DNA of 13,181 nucleotides from DAOMOP01 sp035444405 (GTDB lineage: Bacteria; Pseudomonadota; Gammaproteobacteria; Burkholderiales; Rhodocyclaceae): assembly GCA_035444405.1 (NCBI GenBank), contig DAOMOP010000111.1, positions 1 through 13,181 on the forward strand. Reading direction: 5' to 3'. Under the pieces are notes generated by a model. It saw nothing but the letters and a program-made list of their open reading frames with translations, ran no database searches and had not been told where the DNA came from. The translations under genes were made by a program, and so were the position numbers. Shown here piece by piece: positions 6,427 through 13,181 of this stretch; the first letter of the stretch is position 1, and each line of letters opens with the position of its first letter.

Positions 6427-6801
6427 TCAATTCGCCGGCGGCGTTTCGAGGGCTTCGAGCGGCTTGCCCTCGGCGAGCCAGTCGATGACCCATTGCGGGC
6501 GTCGGCCGTGACCGCTCCAGCCTACCCCCGGGTTTTCGGGATGATGGTACTTGAGCGGCAGCTTGCCGGATTTCTTTTCGGCGCCCTTGCCTCTGCGCCT
6601 GCGCGGCGCCGGCTGCTCACGGGTTTCGGCCTGCGCAATGTCGCCAATCACCTCGCTCAGCGAAAGGCCGTCTTCGGCGGCCATTTTCTTCATCTTTTTC
6701 AGGAAGTTGCGACGTGCCGTATCGTTCCTGCGCTGGATTTCTCCATTGATGCGTGATTGCAGGCGGCGCAGCTCTGCAAGCGACATCGTATTCAGGTCCA
6801 T
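6427..6801 (-). CDS. H-NS family nucleoid-associated DNA-binding protein
   Basis: This is a small nucleoid protein that probably binds AT-rich DNA, compacts it and silences genes, as H-NS relatives do. The 124-residue product starts MDLNTMSLAELRRLQSRING. It has an N-terminal helical oligomerisation region with heptad-like leucines (residues 1-55), then a strongly basic linker (about 61-80, PAPRRRRGKGAEKK). The C-terminal DNA-binding domain has YHHPENPGVGWSGHGRRPQW at 85-104, the betaproteobacterial version of the H-NS motif. The C-terminus ends with the usual short WL.EGK.LE helix. The start at 6801 has GGAG six bases upstream; a longer in-frame extension (to 7017) runs through the upstream regulatory region and into ybaK and is rejected. 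Several paralogues are common in these bacteria, so I give no symbol. Confidence 0.92.
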   Translation of the reverse strand: MDLNTMSLAELRRLQSRINGEIQRRNDTARRNFLKKMKKMAAEDGLSLSEVIGDIAQAETREQPAPRRRRGKGAEKKSGKLPLKYHHPENPGVGWSGHGRRPQWVIDWLAEGKPLEALETPPAN

Positions 6802-6832
6802 GTTTTCTCCATTCGAGGGTGGCTGGACGGGA

Positions 6833-6869
6833 TTCACTCCGTGCCATTGCGGCTGCATCACGGAATGAA
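6833..6869 (-). other. Hairpin in the likely 5' leader of the H-NS-family gene
   Basis: The arms 6833-6843 (TTCACTCCGTG) and 6859-6869 (CACGGAATGAA) pair over 11 positions; in minus-strand RNA the single mismatch becomes a G-U wobble. The loop is 15 bases and can add a 3-bp TGC/GCA pairing inside. It ends 31 bases before the start codon. No T-run follows, so it is not a terminator. It could be an RNA stability or translation element, or a DNA operator. Confidence 0.5.
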
Positions 6870-6880
6870 CATGCCTGAAT

Positions 6881-6928
6881 ATTTTGCCATTGTTTCGCGC
6901 CGGATTGAACAATTCGGTGGATTGTTCA
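6881..6928 (-). promoter_or_regulatory. AT-rich promoter region with an 8-bp dyad upstream of the H-NS-family gene
   Basis: On the minus strand CAAAAT (6886-6881) could be a -10 and TTCAAT (6909-6904) a -35, with a 17-base spacer; matches are only 4 of 6 and 3 of 6. A perfect dyad, TGAACAAT (6906-6913) and ATTGTTCA (6921-6928), surrounds a 7-base centre and overlaps that -35 and the ybaK stop codon. The segment is distinctly more AT-rich than the rest of the window, which is what an autoregulated H-NS-type gene would be expected to have. Confidence 0.4.
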
Positions 6929-7417
6929 TTGAATGGCCGCGCTGACCAATTTCGCCTGCAATACACGCACAATGTCGTGAGGGTGAAGTCCGACCAGAAA
7001 CCCGCGTCGGCCGCCATTGATGTACACCAGCGGCAGATCGAGAATGGTCTTTTCGATGTAGACCGGCATGCGCTTGCGGGTGCCGAACGGCGAGGTGCCG
7101 CCGACCAGGTAGCCGGAATGCCGATTGGCCGTTTCGGGTTTGCAGGTCTCCACGCGCTTGCAGCCGATTTCGCGGGCGAGCTCCTTCGTCGAGACCTTGC
7201 GATCGCCGTGCATCAACACCAGCATCGGGTTGGCGTTCTCGTCTTCCATGACCAGCGTCTTGACGATTACGTGTTCCGGGAGATTGAGTTCGCGTGCCGA
7301 CACGGCCGTGCCACCGTGTGCTTCGTAAGCATACAGGTGTGTCGAGAATGCAATGCCGTGCTGCTTGAGAAAGCGCGTGGCCGGCGTTTCGGGGGCGTGG
7401 AGTTCGGACTTGCTCAT
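6926..7417 (-). CDS. ybaK: Cys-tRNA(Pro)/Cys-tRNA(Cys) deacylase, YbaK/EbsC family
   Basis: YbaK hydrolyses cysteine mischarged onto tRNA(Pro) by prolyl-tRNA synthetase, a quality-control step in the cytoplasm. The 163-residue product matches the length of E. coli YbaK (159). Lys53 in VIVKTLVME aligns with the functionally essential lysine of the family. SGYLVGGTSPFGTRKRMP at 101-118 and YINGGRRG at 132-139 are the strongest family signatures. I chose ATG 7417 because GGAGG lies nine bases upstream. An alternative ATG at 7438 overlaps the xerD stop (ATGA) and would add seven residues; translational coupling from there cannot be excluded. The gene is the last of the minus-strand run coming from leuS, and its 3' end merges into the H-NS-family promoter region. 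Confidence 0.93.
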   Translation of the reverse strand: MSKSELHAPETPATRFLKQHGIAFSTHLYAYEAHGGTAVSARELNLPEHVIVKTLVMEDENANPMLVLMHGDRKVSTKELAREIGCKRVETCKPETANRHSGYLVGGTSPFGTRKRMPVYIEKTILDLPLVYINGGRRGFLVGLHPHDIVRVLQAKLVSAAIQ

Positions 7418-7434
7418 TCCTGGAATCCTCCGGC

Positions 7435-8391
7435 TCATTTCACCGAGTCATGAAGGGTATTTGGCCGCATTTCGCCGGCGCGCGGATGGTGATCGGCGTA
7501 TAGCGATCGAAGCCGTTCGCGCGCGACGTGCGTATAAATCTGTGTGGTCGAGATGTCGGCATGGCCGAGCAGCATCTGCACCACCCGCAGGTCGGCGCCG
7601 TGATTGAGCAGATGCGTCGCGAAGGCGTGGCGCAGAGTGTGCGGTGACAATCGCGATGGTGCGATGCCGGCTGCCGCGGCGTGTTTCTTCACGATGTGCC
7701 AGAACGCCTGGCGCGTCATGCCGCGACCGAAGCGGGTGACGAACAGGTGGTCGCATGTGCGGCCGGCGAGCAGGGCCGCGCGTGCCGCGCTGGCGTAGCG
7801 CTCGAGCCATTCGATCGCGTTCTCGCCGAGCGGCACGAGTCGTTCCCTGCCGCCCTTGCCGAGAATGCGCACCAGGCCCTCGCGCAGCGCCACCGAAAAG
7901 ACTTTCAGCTCGACCAACTCGGACACGCGCAATCCGGTCGCGTAGAGGACCTCGAGCATGCAGCGGTCGCGCAGGCCGTGCACGTCGTTGCAGTCGGGGG
8001 CAGCGAGCAGGGCTTCGACCTGGGTCTCGGTGAGCGTCCTGGGGAAGCGTTCGGCGCGCAGCGGCGGGTCGAGCCGCGCCGTCGGATCCTCGCAGATGGT
8101 GCCCTGATCGATGAGCCAGCGGTAATAGCGGCGCCACACGGACAGCAGTCGACGCTGGCTGGCCGGGCGCGAGCGACGGCTGAACTCGGCCAGGTAATCG
8201 GCCAGGTCGGGGGCCCGTGCGTCGTCCGGGGTGCGCGCACGTGTCGCGAGCCAGTTCGCGAACAGCGCGAGATCGCTGCGATATGCGGCGATGGTGTTGG
8301 GCGACAGGCCGTGCTGCATCCACAGCGCATCGGCAAAGCGGTCGATCTGGCCGAGCGCCCGTGCCGATGCCGTGGCACGGCCTGCGCTCAT
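7435..8391 (-). CDS. xerD: Site-specific tyrosine recombinase XerD
   Basis: XerD acts with XerC at the chromosomal dif site, under FtsK control, to resolve chromosome dimers before division. The 318-residue protein has an N-terminal SAM-like core-binding domain (about 14-98) and a C-terminal catalytic domain. The catalytic set is complete: Arg155 (GLRVSEL), Lys179 (LGKGGRERLVP), His251 and Arg254 (HTLRHAFATHLL), His277 (LGHADISTTQIY) and the nucleophile Tyr286. The start at 8391 overlaps the ogt stop by four bases (ATGA), implying coupled translation. An in-frame extension further upstream would run through the ogt coding sequence. XerC is the alternative within the family; the overall pattern (QIDRFADALWMQHGLSPNTI, then LRHAFATHLLNHGADLRVVQ split across the motif) looks more like XerD. 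Confidence 0.93.
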   Translation of the reverse strand: MSAGRATASARALGQIDRFADALWMQHGLSPNTIAAYRSDLALFANWLATRARTPDDARAPDLADYLAEFSRRSRPASQRRLLSVWRRYYRWLIDQGTICEDPTARLDPPLRAERFPRTLTETQVEALLAAPDCNDVHGLRDRCMLEVLYATGLRVSELVELKVFSVALREGLVRILGKGGRERLVPLGENAIEWLERYASAARAALLAGRTCDHLFVTRFGRGMTRQAFWHIVKKHAAAAGIAPSRLSPHTLRHAFATHLLNHGADLRVVQMLLGHADISTTQIYTHVARERLRSLYADHHPRAGEMRPNTLHDSVK

Positions 8392-8882
8392 CGCTGCGCC
8401 TCGAAGGCGAGCAGCCAGCGCTTGGTGGCGAGCAGATGGCCGTCGCGCGCGCCGGCGAAACCGCCCAGGCCGGTGCTCGAGACGACGCGATGGCAGGGCA
8501 CGACGAGTGGAAACGGGTTCGCTCCGCAGGCCTGGCCGACCGCACGCGCGGCGCTGCCGAGCGTGCCGGCCAGCGCCCCGTAGGTGCGCACCTGCCCGTG
8601 CGGAATTGCCGCGATGGCCTGCCAGACGCGACGCTGAAACGGCGTGCCCGATGGCGCCAGAGGCAGGTCGAACGGTCGGTCGGGGTCGTCGAGCCACGCA
8701 TGAAGCTGCTCGGCCACGCGTGCCGCGAGCCGGTCGGCCGGCGCTTGCGTCGGCGTGTCGGGGGGCAGGAACACCAGTTCGTTAATCGATCGCCCGTCGC
8801 TGCGCACACCGAACGGACCGAACGGTGTCGCGAGCACGGCGGCGAATACGCTCGGCCGGGAGCGGGCGAGGTCGGCAGGCAT
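8388..8882 (-). CDS. ogt: Methylated-DNA--protein-cysteine methyltransferase (O6-alkylguanine-DNA alkyltransferase)
   Basis: This repair protein removes methyl or alkyl groups from O6 of guanine and from O4 of thymine by moving them irreversibly to its own cysteine. The 164-residue product has an N-terminal alpha/beta domain (about 13-75) and the C-terminal DNA-binding and active-site domain. Motifs are GTPFQRRVWQAI (79-90), IPHGQVRTYGALA (93-105), RAVGQACGANPFPLVVPCHR (113-132) with nucleophile Cys130, and the downstream GLGGFAG. The length matches single-domain Ogt-type proteins (E. coli Ogt 171) and there is no Ada N-terminal domain. The start at 8882 gives MPADLARSRP; it has only GAGAGA upstream as a ribosome binding site, inside a small dyad at 8883-8901. 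It follows proA by 35 bases and overlaps xerD by four. Confidence 0.95.
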   Translation of the reverse strand: MPADLARSRPSVFAAVLATPFGPFGVRSDGRSINELVFLPPDTPTQAPADRLAARVAEQLHAWLDDPDRPFDLPLAPSGTPFQRRVWQAIAAIPHGQVRTYGALAGTLGSAARAVGQACGANPFPLVVPCHRVVSSTGLGGFAGARDGHLLATKRWLLAFEAQR

Positions 8883-8901
8883 TGAATCTCTCAGGGATTC
8901 A
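8883..8901 (-). other. Small dyad covering the ogt ribosome binding region
   Basis: TGAATC (8883-8888) and GATTCA (8896-8901) form a perfect 6-bp inverted repeat with a 7-base loop, directly against the ogt start codon. In the mRNA it would cover the only purine-rich stretch (GAGAGA), so it might limit initiation. A 6-bp repeat can easily arise by chance. Confidence 0.25.
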
Positions 8902-8917
8902 GACGCGTCGCCGGCGT

Positions 8918-10195
8918 CTATTTGCGGATTTCGCCATTGCCGAACACGATCCACTTCTGGCTCGTCAGCCCCTCGAGGCCGACCGGGCCGCGTGCGTGGA
9001 TCTTGTCCGTCGAGATGCCGATCTCGGCCCCGAGACCGTATTCGAAACCATCGGCAAAGCGCGTCGACGCATTGACCATCACCGAGGCGGAGTCGACCTC
9101 GCGCAGAAAGCGCATCGCGCGCGTGTAGTTCTCGGTCACGATCGCCTCGGTGTGGGCGGAGCTGTATGCGTTGATGTGCGCGATCGCCTCGTCGATGCCG
9201 GCCACCACCTTGATGGCGATGATCGGGGCGAGGTACTCCTCGTGCCAGTCCTGCTCCTGCGCAGGCTTGACGAGCCCGGCGTCGATGCCGGCCTGCTGCA
9301 GGATCGCGAGCGACTGCGGGCAGGCACGCATCTCGACCTCCTTGCGCGCCAGCGTTCGGCCGATCTCGGGCAGGAATCGCTCGGCAACCGCCGCGGCCAC
9401 CAGCAGGGTTTCCGCCGTATTGCAGGTGCCGTAGCGCTGCGTCTTCGCGTTCTCGACGATCGGCACCACTTTGGCCGGATCGGCATCGCCGTCGACGTAC
9501 ACGTGGCAGTTGCCGTCCAGGTGCTTGATGACCGGTACGCGCGCCTCGCGCGAAATGCGTTCGATCAGCCCCTTGCCGCCGCGCGGCACGATGACGTCGA
9601 CGAACTCGGGCATCGTGATCAGGAGGCCGACCGCGGCGCGGTCGCTGGTCTTGACGACCTGCACCGCCGTTTCCGGCAGCCCCGCGGCGGCGAGCCCGTC
9701 GCGCACGCAGGCGGCGATTGCCTGGTTGCTGTGCAGCGCCTCCTTGCCGCCGCGCAGGATCGCGGCATTGCCCGACTTCAGGCACAGCGCCGCCGCATCG
9801 GCGGTGACGTTGGGGCGCGACTCGTAGATGATGCCGATCACGCCGAGCGGCACGCGCATCTTGCCCACCTGGATGCCGGACGGGCGGCTCTTGACGTCGG
9901 TGATCTCGCCGACCGGGTCCGCCAATGCGGCGATCTGCTCGAGGCCTTCGGCCATCGCGTCGATGCCCTTGTCGGTGAGGGTCAGGCGATCGACGAGGGC
10001 GGGCTCGAGCTCGGCGGCGCGTGCTGCGTCGATGTCGCGGCCGTTGGCGGAGAGGAGCTCGGCGCGGCGCGCGCGTATTGCCGCGGCCATCGCACGCAGG
10101 GCGTTGTTCTTGGCTTCGGTCGAGGCGGCAGCGAGGATGCGCGATGCGGCGCGCGCCTGCCGGCCGAGAGTGTGCATGTAGGTCTGGACGTCCAT
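8918..10195 (-). CDS. proA: Gamma-glutamyl phosphate reductase (glutamate-5-semialdehyde dehydrogenase)
   Basis: ProA reduces gamma-glutamyl phosphate with NADPH to glutamate-5-semialdehyde, the second step of proline synthesis after ProB. The 425-residue product compares with 417 in E. coli and has an aldehyde dehydrogenase fold. Visible motifs are VPLGVIGIIYESRPNVTADA (115-134), LKSGNAAILRGGKEA (139-153), the catalytic Cys258 in YGTCNTAETLL, and near the end GAEIGISTDKIHARGPVGLE with the family-typical finish GLTSQKWIVFGNG. ATG 10195 is preferred; an upstream TTG at 10228 would add 11 residues without family similarity. The ribosome binding site is weak. It lies between holA and ogt. proB is not in the window. 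It may be read from leuS-lptE-holA or from its own promoter in the 117-base gap, where I see no strong -35/-10 pair. Confidence 0.97.
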   Translation of the reverse strand: MDVQTYMHTLGRQARAASRILAAASTEAKNNALRAMAAAIRARRAELLSANGRDIDAARAAELEPALVDRLTLTDKGIDAMAEGLEQIAALADPVGEITDVKSRPSGIQVGKMRVPLGVIGIIYESRPNVTADAAALCLKSGNAAILRGGKEALHSNQAIAACVRDGLAAAGLPETAVQVVKTSDRAAVGLLITMPEFVDVIVPRGGKGLIERISREARVPVIKHLDGNCHVYVDGDADPAKVVPIVENAKTQRYGTCNTAETLLVAAAVAERFLPEIGRTLARKEVEMRACPQSLAILQQAGIDAGLVKPAQEQDWHEEYLAPIIAIKVVAGIDEAIAHINAYSSAHTEAIVTENYTRAMRFLREVDSASVMVNASTRFADGFEYGLGAEIGISTDKIHARGPVGLEGLTSQKWIVFGNGEIRK

Positions 10196-10312
10196 GAGAA
10201 TCCGGGTCAGTGAGGCCTGAAAGGGCAATCAAATCTGTCGTCGTTTGCGTCGTATCGCCGGCCCGCCGGCACGGTTGCCCGCTGGGCAGGGGCCGCAGCG
10301 CGAGCGGCGGGT

Positions 10313-11326
10313 TCAGTCGCGTCGGGCAAGCCGCAGGGCGAGCAGATGGAACTCGTCCCACACATCGCCGCCGGCGAGACCCTTGATGATGCGATCGATT
10401 TTCGCCGCATGCAACAACGCGGCGCGCAGCGTGCCGGCGCGCAGCCGCGGCAGCGCACGTTGCAGCGCGCCACGGCGCCGCTCGTCGAAGACGCGCTCGG
10501 CCTTCAGCGCGGCGGCCAGCGGCTGTCCGCCGTCGATGGCCATGCGCACGGCCGCGAGTGTGCGGATCTCGGTCGCGAGCGCCCACAGCACCAGCGGCGG
10601 CGCGGCACCTTCGCCGCGCAGCCCGTCGAGCAGGCGCACGCAGCGGGCCGCCTCGCCATCGAGCAGCGCCTCGCGCAGCTTGTCGAGGTCGTAACGGGCG
10701 ACATTGAGCACGGCATCCTGGATGGCGGCGAGGTCGAGCGGCCCGGGCGCATGAAGCAGGCCGAGCTTGAGGATCTCCTGGTGTGCGGCGAGCAGATTGC
10801 CCTCGACGTGATCGGCAATGAACGCGAGCGCTTCGCGCGATGCCGACTGACCCTGCCGCGCCAGGCGCTCGGCCAGCCAGTCGGGCAGGCGCTCGCGTTC
10901 CGGGGCGTTCAGCTCGACAGCCGTGCCGGCTTCGCCGAGGGCGCGAAACCAGGCGCTCTTGCGCGTGGTCCAGTCGAGCGCCGGCAGCGTGACCAGCGTG
11001 ACGGTCGTGCCCGCATCGAGCGTGCCGACATAGCGCTGCAAGGCGTCGCCGCCGTCGCGGCCCGGCTTGCCGTTCGGGATGCGCAGGTCGATCAGCTTGC
11101 GCCCGCCGAACAGCGACAGGCTGCCGGCGGCAAGCGTCAGCGCATCCCAGCGGAAGCCCTTGCCGACCACCAGCGTCTCGCGCTCGTCGTAGCCCTGATC
11201 GCGTGCGGCCGCGCGGATCGCGTCGGCCGCCTCGAGCACCAGCAGCGGCTCGTTGCCGTGCAGCACGTAGAGGGCCGACAGCGGCCCGGACAGGTGTCTG
11301 GCGAGCTGTTCGGGACGCAGGTTCAC
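10313..11326 (-). CDS. holA: DNA polymerase III subunit delta
   Basis: The delta subunit is the wrench of the clamp loader; it opens the beta sliding clamp so that it can be placed on DNA. The 337-residue length is like E. coli HolA (343). The N-terminal part (MNLRPEQLARHLSGPLSALY, then VLHGNEPLLVLEAADAIRAA) has the family pattern for the degenerate AAA+ domain, without a Walker A motif, as expected for delta. The central RKLIDLRIPNGKPG and the C-terminal collar region with LDKLREALLDGEAARCVRLL fit as well. The start is GTG 11326, overlapping the lptE stop (GTGA), which suggests coupled translation. The order leuS-lptE-holA is conserved with E. coli, but there nadD follows holA, while here proA does. 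Confidence 0.94.
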   Translation of the reverse strand: MNLRPEQLARHLSGPLSALYVLHGNEPLLVLEAADAIRAAARDQGYDERETLVVGKGFRWDALTLAAGSLSLFGGRKLIDLRIPNGKPGRDGGDALQRYVGTLDAGTTVTLVTLPALDWTTRKSAWFRALGEAGTAVELNAPERERLPDWLAERLARQGQSASREALAFIADHVEGNLLAAHQEILKLGLLHAPGPLDLAAIQDAVLNVARYDLDKLREALLDGEAARCVRLLDGLRGEGAAPPLVLWALATEIRTLAAVRMAIDGGQPLAAALKAERVFDERRRGALQRALPRLRAGTLRAALLHAAKIDRIIKGLAGGDVWDEFHLLALRLARRD

Positions 11327-11826
11327 CGTCGCACGGCGGCCAGGCGGCGCATCAGCTGTTGCTGCAGGTCGCGCTCCATGTCGCGATAGAGCAGGGCCTC
11401 TTCCTGCTCCTTGGCGATGATCTGGGAGTCGTCGAAGTTGTACTCGCGCCGCGCGGCGATGCTCGTCGCGGGCAGCAGCTCGGCGCCTTCGCGATCGACG
11501 AGTCGGAAGGTGATGGTCTGGCGGAGCTGGTATTCGCGCACCGTCCCGGCCCCCGACAGCGAGAGGATCTCGCGCGTGCGCGCATTGCGCAGGATCTCGA
11601 GGCGCGCATCGGCCGCGGCGGGATCGTCGACGACCACCGTCGTGCCGCTGGTCGGAATCTGGCGCCGCAGCCCTGCGCCGAGCGGCGAGTTCGGGTCGGC
11701 GCCGACGTACATCGTCGCGAAGGCGAGCGGCTGGGGGCCGCGCAGCTTGAAGCCGCAGCCGCTGATGGCCAGCAGGGCCGCCAGCATGGCAGCGATGGCG
11801 AGGCGGCGGACGCGTGCGCTTCGCAT
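11323..11826 (-). CDS. lptE: LPS assembly lipoprotein LptE
   Basis: LptE (formerly RlpB) is an outer-membrane lipoprotein that plugs the LptD barrel and helps insert lipopolysaccharide into the outer leaflet. The 167-residue protein has a lipoprotein signal: basic MRSARVRR, a hydrophobic core, and the lipobox ISGC with lipidated Cys24. The mature part begins CGFKLRGPQPLAF, the highly typical LptE start. Downstream segments such as EYQLRQTITFRLVDREG and the C-terminal SQIIAKEQEEALLYRDMERD split are family-like. The start at 11826 is set by the signal peptide; longer in-frame reading would enter leuS. It begins 11 bases after the leuS stop with no strong ribosome binding site, and overlaps holA by four bases. 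Confidence 0.95.
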   Translation of the reverse strand: MRSARVRRLAIAAMLAALLAISGCGFKLRGPQPLAFATMYVGADPNSPLGAGLRRQIPTSGTTVVVDDPAAADARLEILRNARTREILSLSGAGTVREYQLRQTITFRLVDREGAELLPATSIAARREYNFDDSQIIAKEQEEALLYRDMERDLQQQLMRRLAAVRR

Positions 11827-11837
11827 CGGCCCGCGCC

Positions 11838-13181
11838 CTAGACGACGATGTTCACGAGGCGGCCGGGAACCACGATGATCTTGCGTGCCGGGCGACCTTC
11901 CATGAACTTGCGCGCCGGCTCGGCGGCGAGCGCGAGCGTTTCGATCGTCGCCGCGGGGGCGTCGGCCGCCACCGTGATGCGGCCGCGCAGCTTGCCATTG
12001 ACCTGCAGCATCAGCTCGATCTCGTCCTGGCGCAGTGCAATTTCGGACGGCTCCGGCCAGCCTGCCGACAGGATGTCGCCGGCAAAGCCGCATTCGCCCC
12101 ACAGCGTGTGCGCGAGGTGCGGGGCGATCGGCGACAGCAGTCGCAGCAGGATGGACAGACCCTCCTCGGCGACCTCGGCGTGTGTGGCGGCGTCGTCAGC
12201 CGGCGCCTTCTCGAGCGCGTTGAGGATCTTCATCGCTGCCGACGCGACGGTGTTGAACTGATGCTTGCCGAAGTCGTAGTTGGCCTGGCGCAGGTGCGTG
12301 TGGATCTCGCGGCGCGTGTCAGCGAGCGCCGCGGGCGGTGAGCCAGCCTCCAGCGTGCGCGCAGCGGGCAGGTGGCCGCGCGTCCCGGTCGCATATGCGT
12401 GGGCGTAGTTCCACACGCGGCGCAGGAAGCGGTAGGCGCCTTCGACGCCGGAGTCCGACCATTCGAGCTGCTGGTCGGGCGGCGCGGCGAAGATGATGAA
12501 AAAGCGCGCGGTATCGGCGCCGTACTGGTCGACGAGCGCCTGCGGATCGACGCCGTTGTTCTTCGACTTGGCCATCTTTTCGATGCCGCCGATCACCACC
12601 GGCTGGCCGTCGGCCGCGAGCCGCGCGGCAACGATGCGGCCCTTGTCGTCGCGTTCGACCTCGACGTCGGCCGGGTTGATCCACTGCTTCTTGCCGCCTT
12701 CGGTTTCGCGGTAGTAGGTCTCGGCGACGACCATGCCCTGCGTGAGCAGATTCGTGAACGGTTCGCTCGCCTGCACCAGTCCGCAGTCGCGCATCGCGCG
12801 GGTGAAAAAGCGCGAATACAAGAGGTGCAGGATCGCGTGCTCGATGCCGCCGACGTACTGGTCGACCGGCGCCCAGTAGTTTACGCGCTCGTCGACCATC
12901 GCCTGGTCGTTGTCGGCGCACGCGTAGCGCAGGAAGTACCACGACGATTCGACGAAGGTATCCATCGTGTCGGTCTCGCGCCGTGCCGGCTTGCCGCACT
13001 TCGGGCAGCTGCACTCGTAGAATTCCGGCATCCTGGCGAGCGGCGAGCCGCGTCCGGTCACCTCGACGTCTTCGGGCAGCACCACCGGCAGCTGCTCGTC
13101 GGGCACCGGCACGTCGCCGCAGTCGTCGCAGTGGATCATCGGGATCGGGCAGCCCCAGTAGCGCTGGCGCGAGATGCCCCA
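11838..13181 (-). CDS. leuS: Leucyl-tRNA synthetase, N-terminus cut by the window edge
   Basis: LeuRS charges tRNA(Leu) with leucine in the cytoplasm. The last 447 residues are visible; the reading frame is open to the right edge, where it begins WGISRQRYWGCPIPMIHCDD, part of the second half of the class I catalytic core. The N-terminal HIGH motif and the CP1 editing domain lie outside. Four cysteines in CDDCG and CSCPKCG pairs suggest the zinc-like insertion. DTFVESSWYFLRYA and GVDPQALVDQYGADTARFF are typical LeuRS signatures. The KMSKS loop reads KMAKS (12564-12578). The anticodon-binding helical domain and the C-terminal domain with LMLQVNGKLRG follow, ending KIIVVPGRLVNIVV. It heads the leuS-lptE-holA run. 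An internal ATG at 13139 is not the true start. Confidence 0.98.
   Translation of the reverse strand, partial: WGISRQRYWGCPIPMIHCDDCGDVPVPDEQLPVVLPEDVEVTGRGSPLARMPEFYECSCPKCGKPARRETDTMDTFVESSWYFLRYACADNDQAMVDERVNYWAPVDQYVGGIEHAILHLLYSRFFTRAMRDCGLVQASEPFTNLLTQGMVVAETYYRETEGGKKQWINPADVEVERDDKGRIVAARLAADGQPVVIGGIEKMAKSKNNGVDPQALVDQYGADTARFFIIFAAPPDQQLEWSDSGVEGAYRFLRRVWNYAHAYATGTRGHLPAARTLEAGSPPAALADTRREIHTHLRQANYDFGKHQFNTVASAAMKILNALEKAPADDAATHAEVAEEGLSILLRLLSPIAPHLAHTLWGECGFAGDILSAGWPEPSEIALRQDEIELMLQVNGKLRGRITVAADAPAATIETLALAAEPARKFMEGRPARKIIVVPGRLVNIVV

Noticed and set aside
6427..7017. A 196-residue form of the H-NS-family protein
   Set aside because: The first 72 residues would overlap ybaK and the regulatory region and do not resemble H-NS. 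The ATG at 6801 has a good ribosome binding site.
8825..10213. A 462-codon plus-strand open frame opposite proA
   Set aside because: The composition is His/Asp/Arg/Val-rich without motifs, and the opposite strand encodes an intact ProA.
10196..10312. Promoter or terminator between holA and proA
   Set aside because: There is a short TGCCC/GGGCA repeat without a T-run and no convincing -35/-10 pair.
8388..10586. A 732-codon minus-strand frame that could be read as an ogt fusion
   Set aside because: Only its last 164 residues (from 8882) are Ogt. The rest is an out-of-frame reading of proA, the gap and holA, rich in Arg and Ala, so there is no fusion.
1..13181. Defence, toxin-antitoxin, phage, transposon or secondary metabolite system
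   Set aside because: Every substantial coding region is assigned to a conserved housekeeping family except the open-ended role of YqeY. There are no direct repeats, integrase sites or composition shifts that suggest an island; xerD is the cellular dimer-resolution type and not an element integrase.

Overview
The window is a GC-rich, densely packed stretch of ordinary bacterial chromosome, most likely from a betaproteobacterium. The protein sequences look like the Rhodocyclales (Azoarcus/Thauera type), but that genus-level placement is inference from overall impression and no search was run. I found no rRNA, tRNA, CRISPR array, insertion sequence, prophage or other mobile element. No gap between genes exceeds 200 bases. 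Fifteen protein genes are supported; those at the two window edges (rpoD and leuS) are cut by the boundary.

Left block (1-4048, minus strand): this is the classical macromolecular synthesis operon, read right to left as rpsU (ribosomal protein S21), a GatB/YqeY-domain gene, dnaG (primase) and rpoD (primary sigma factor, C-terminus outside the window). A good sigma70-type promoter precedes rpsU. A perfect GC-rich hairpin follows rpsU, in the place where E. coli has its rpsU-dnaG attenuating terminator. It would let one operon make a lot of S21 and much less primase and sigma factor. tsaD (tRNA t6A synthesis) is divergent from rpsU, as in E. coli.

Middle block (4246-7417): tsaD (+) and plsY (-, phospholipid synthesis) converge so tightly that their stop codons form one TGATCA palindrome. 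folB (+, folate synthesis) is divergent from plsY. A small H-NS-family nucleoid protein gene (-) follows, with an AT-rich and dyad-rich upstream region, and then a YbaK-type Cys-tRNA(Pro) deacylase gene (-).

Right block (7435-13181, minus strand): reading right to left, leuS (N-terminus outside the window), lptE, holA, proA, ogt and xerD form a compact run leading into ybaK. Overlaps of the ATGA/GTGA type occur at lptE-holA and ogt-xerD, and possibly at xerD-ybaK. leuS-lptE-holA is a widely conserved trio; in E. coli it continues to nadD, but here it continues to proA, ogt and xerD.

I did not find a convincing undescribed system. The items most worth a second look are regulatory: the hairpin and dyads upstream of the H-NS-family gene, the rpsU-yqeY attenuator, the inverted repeat inside the putative folB promoter, and the short dnaG-rpoD gap with a perfect TATAAT and a small hairpin.
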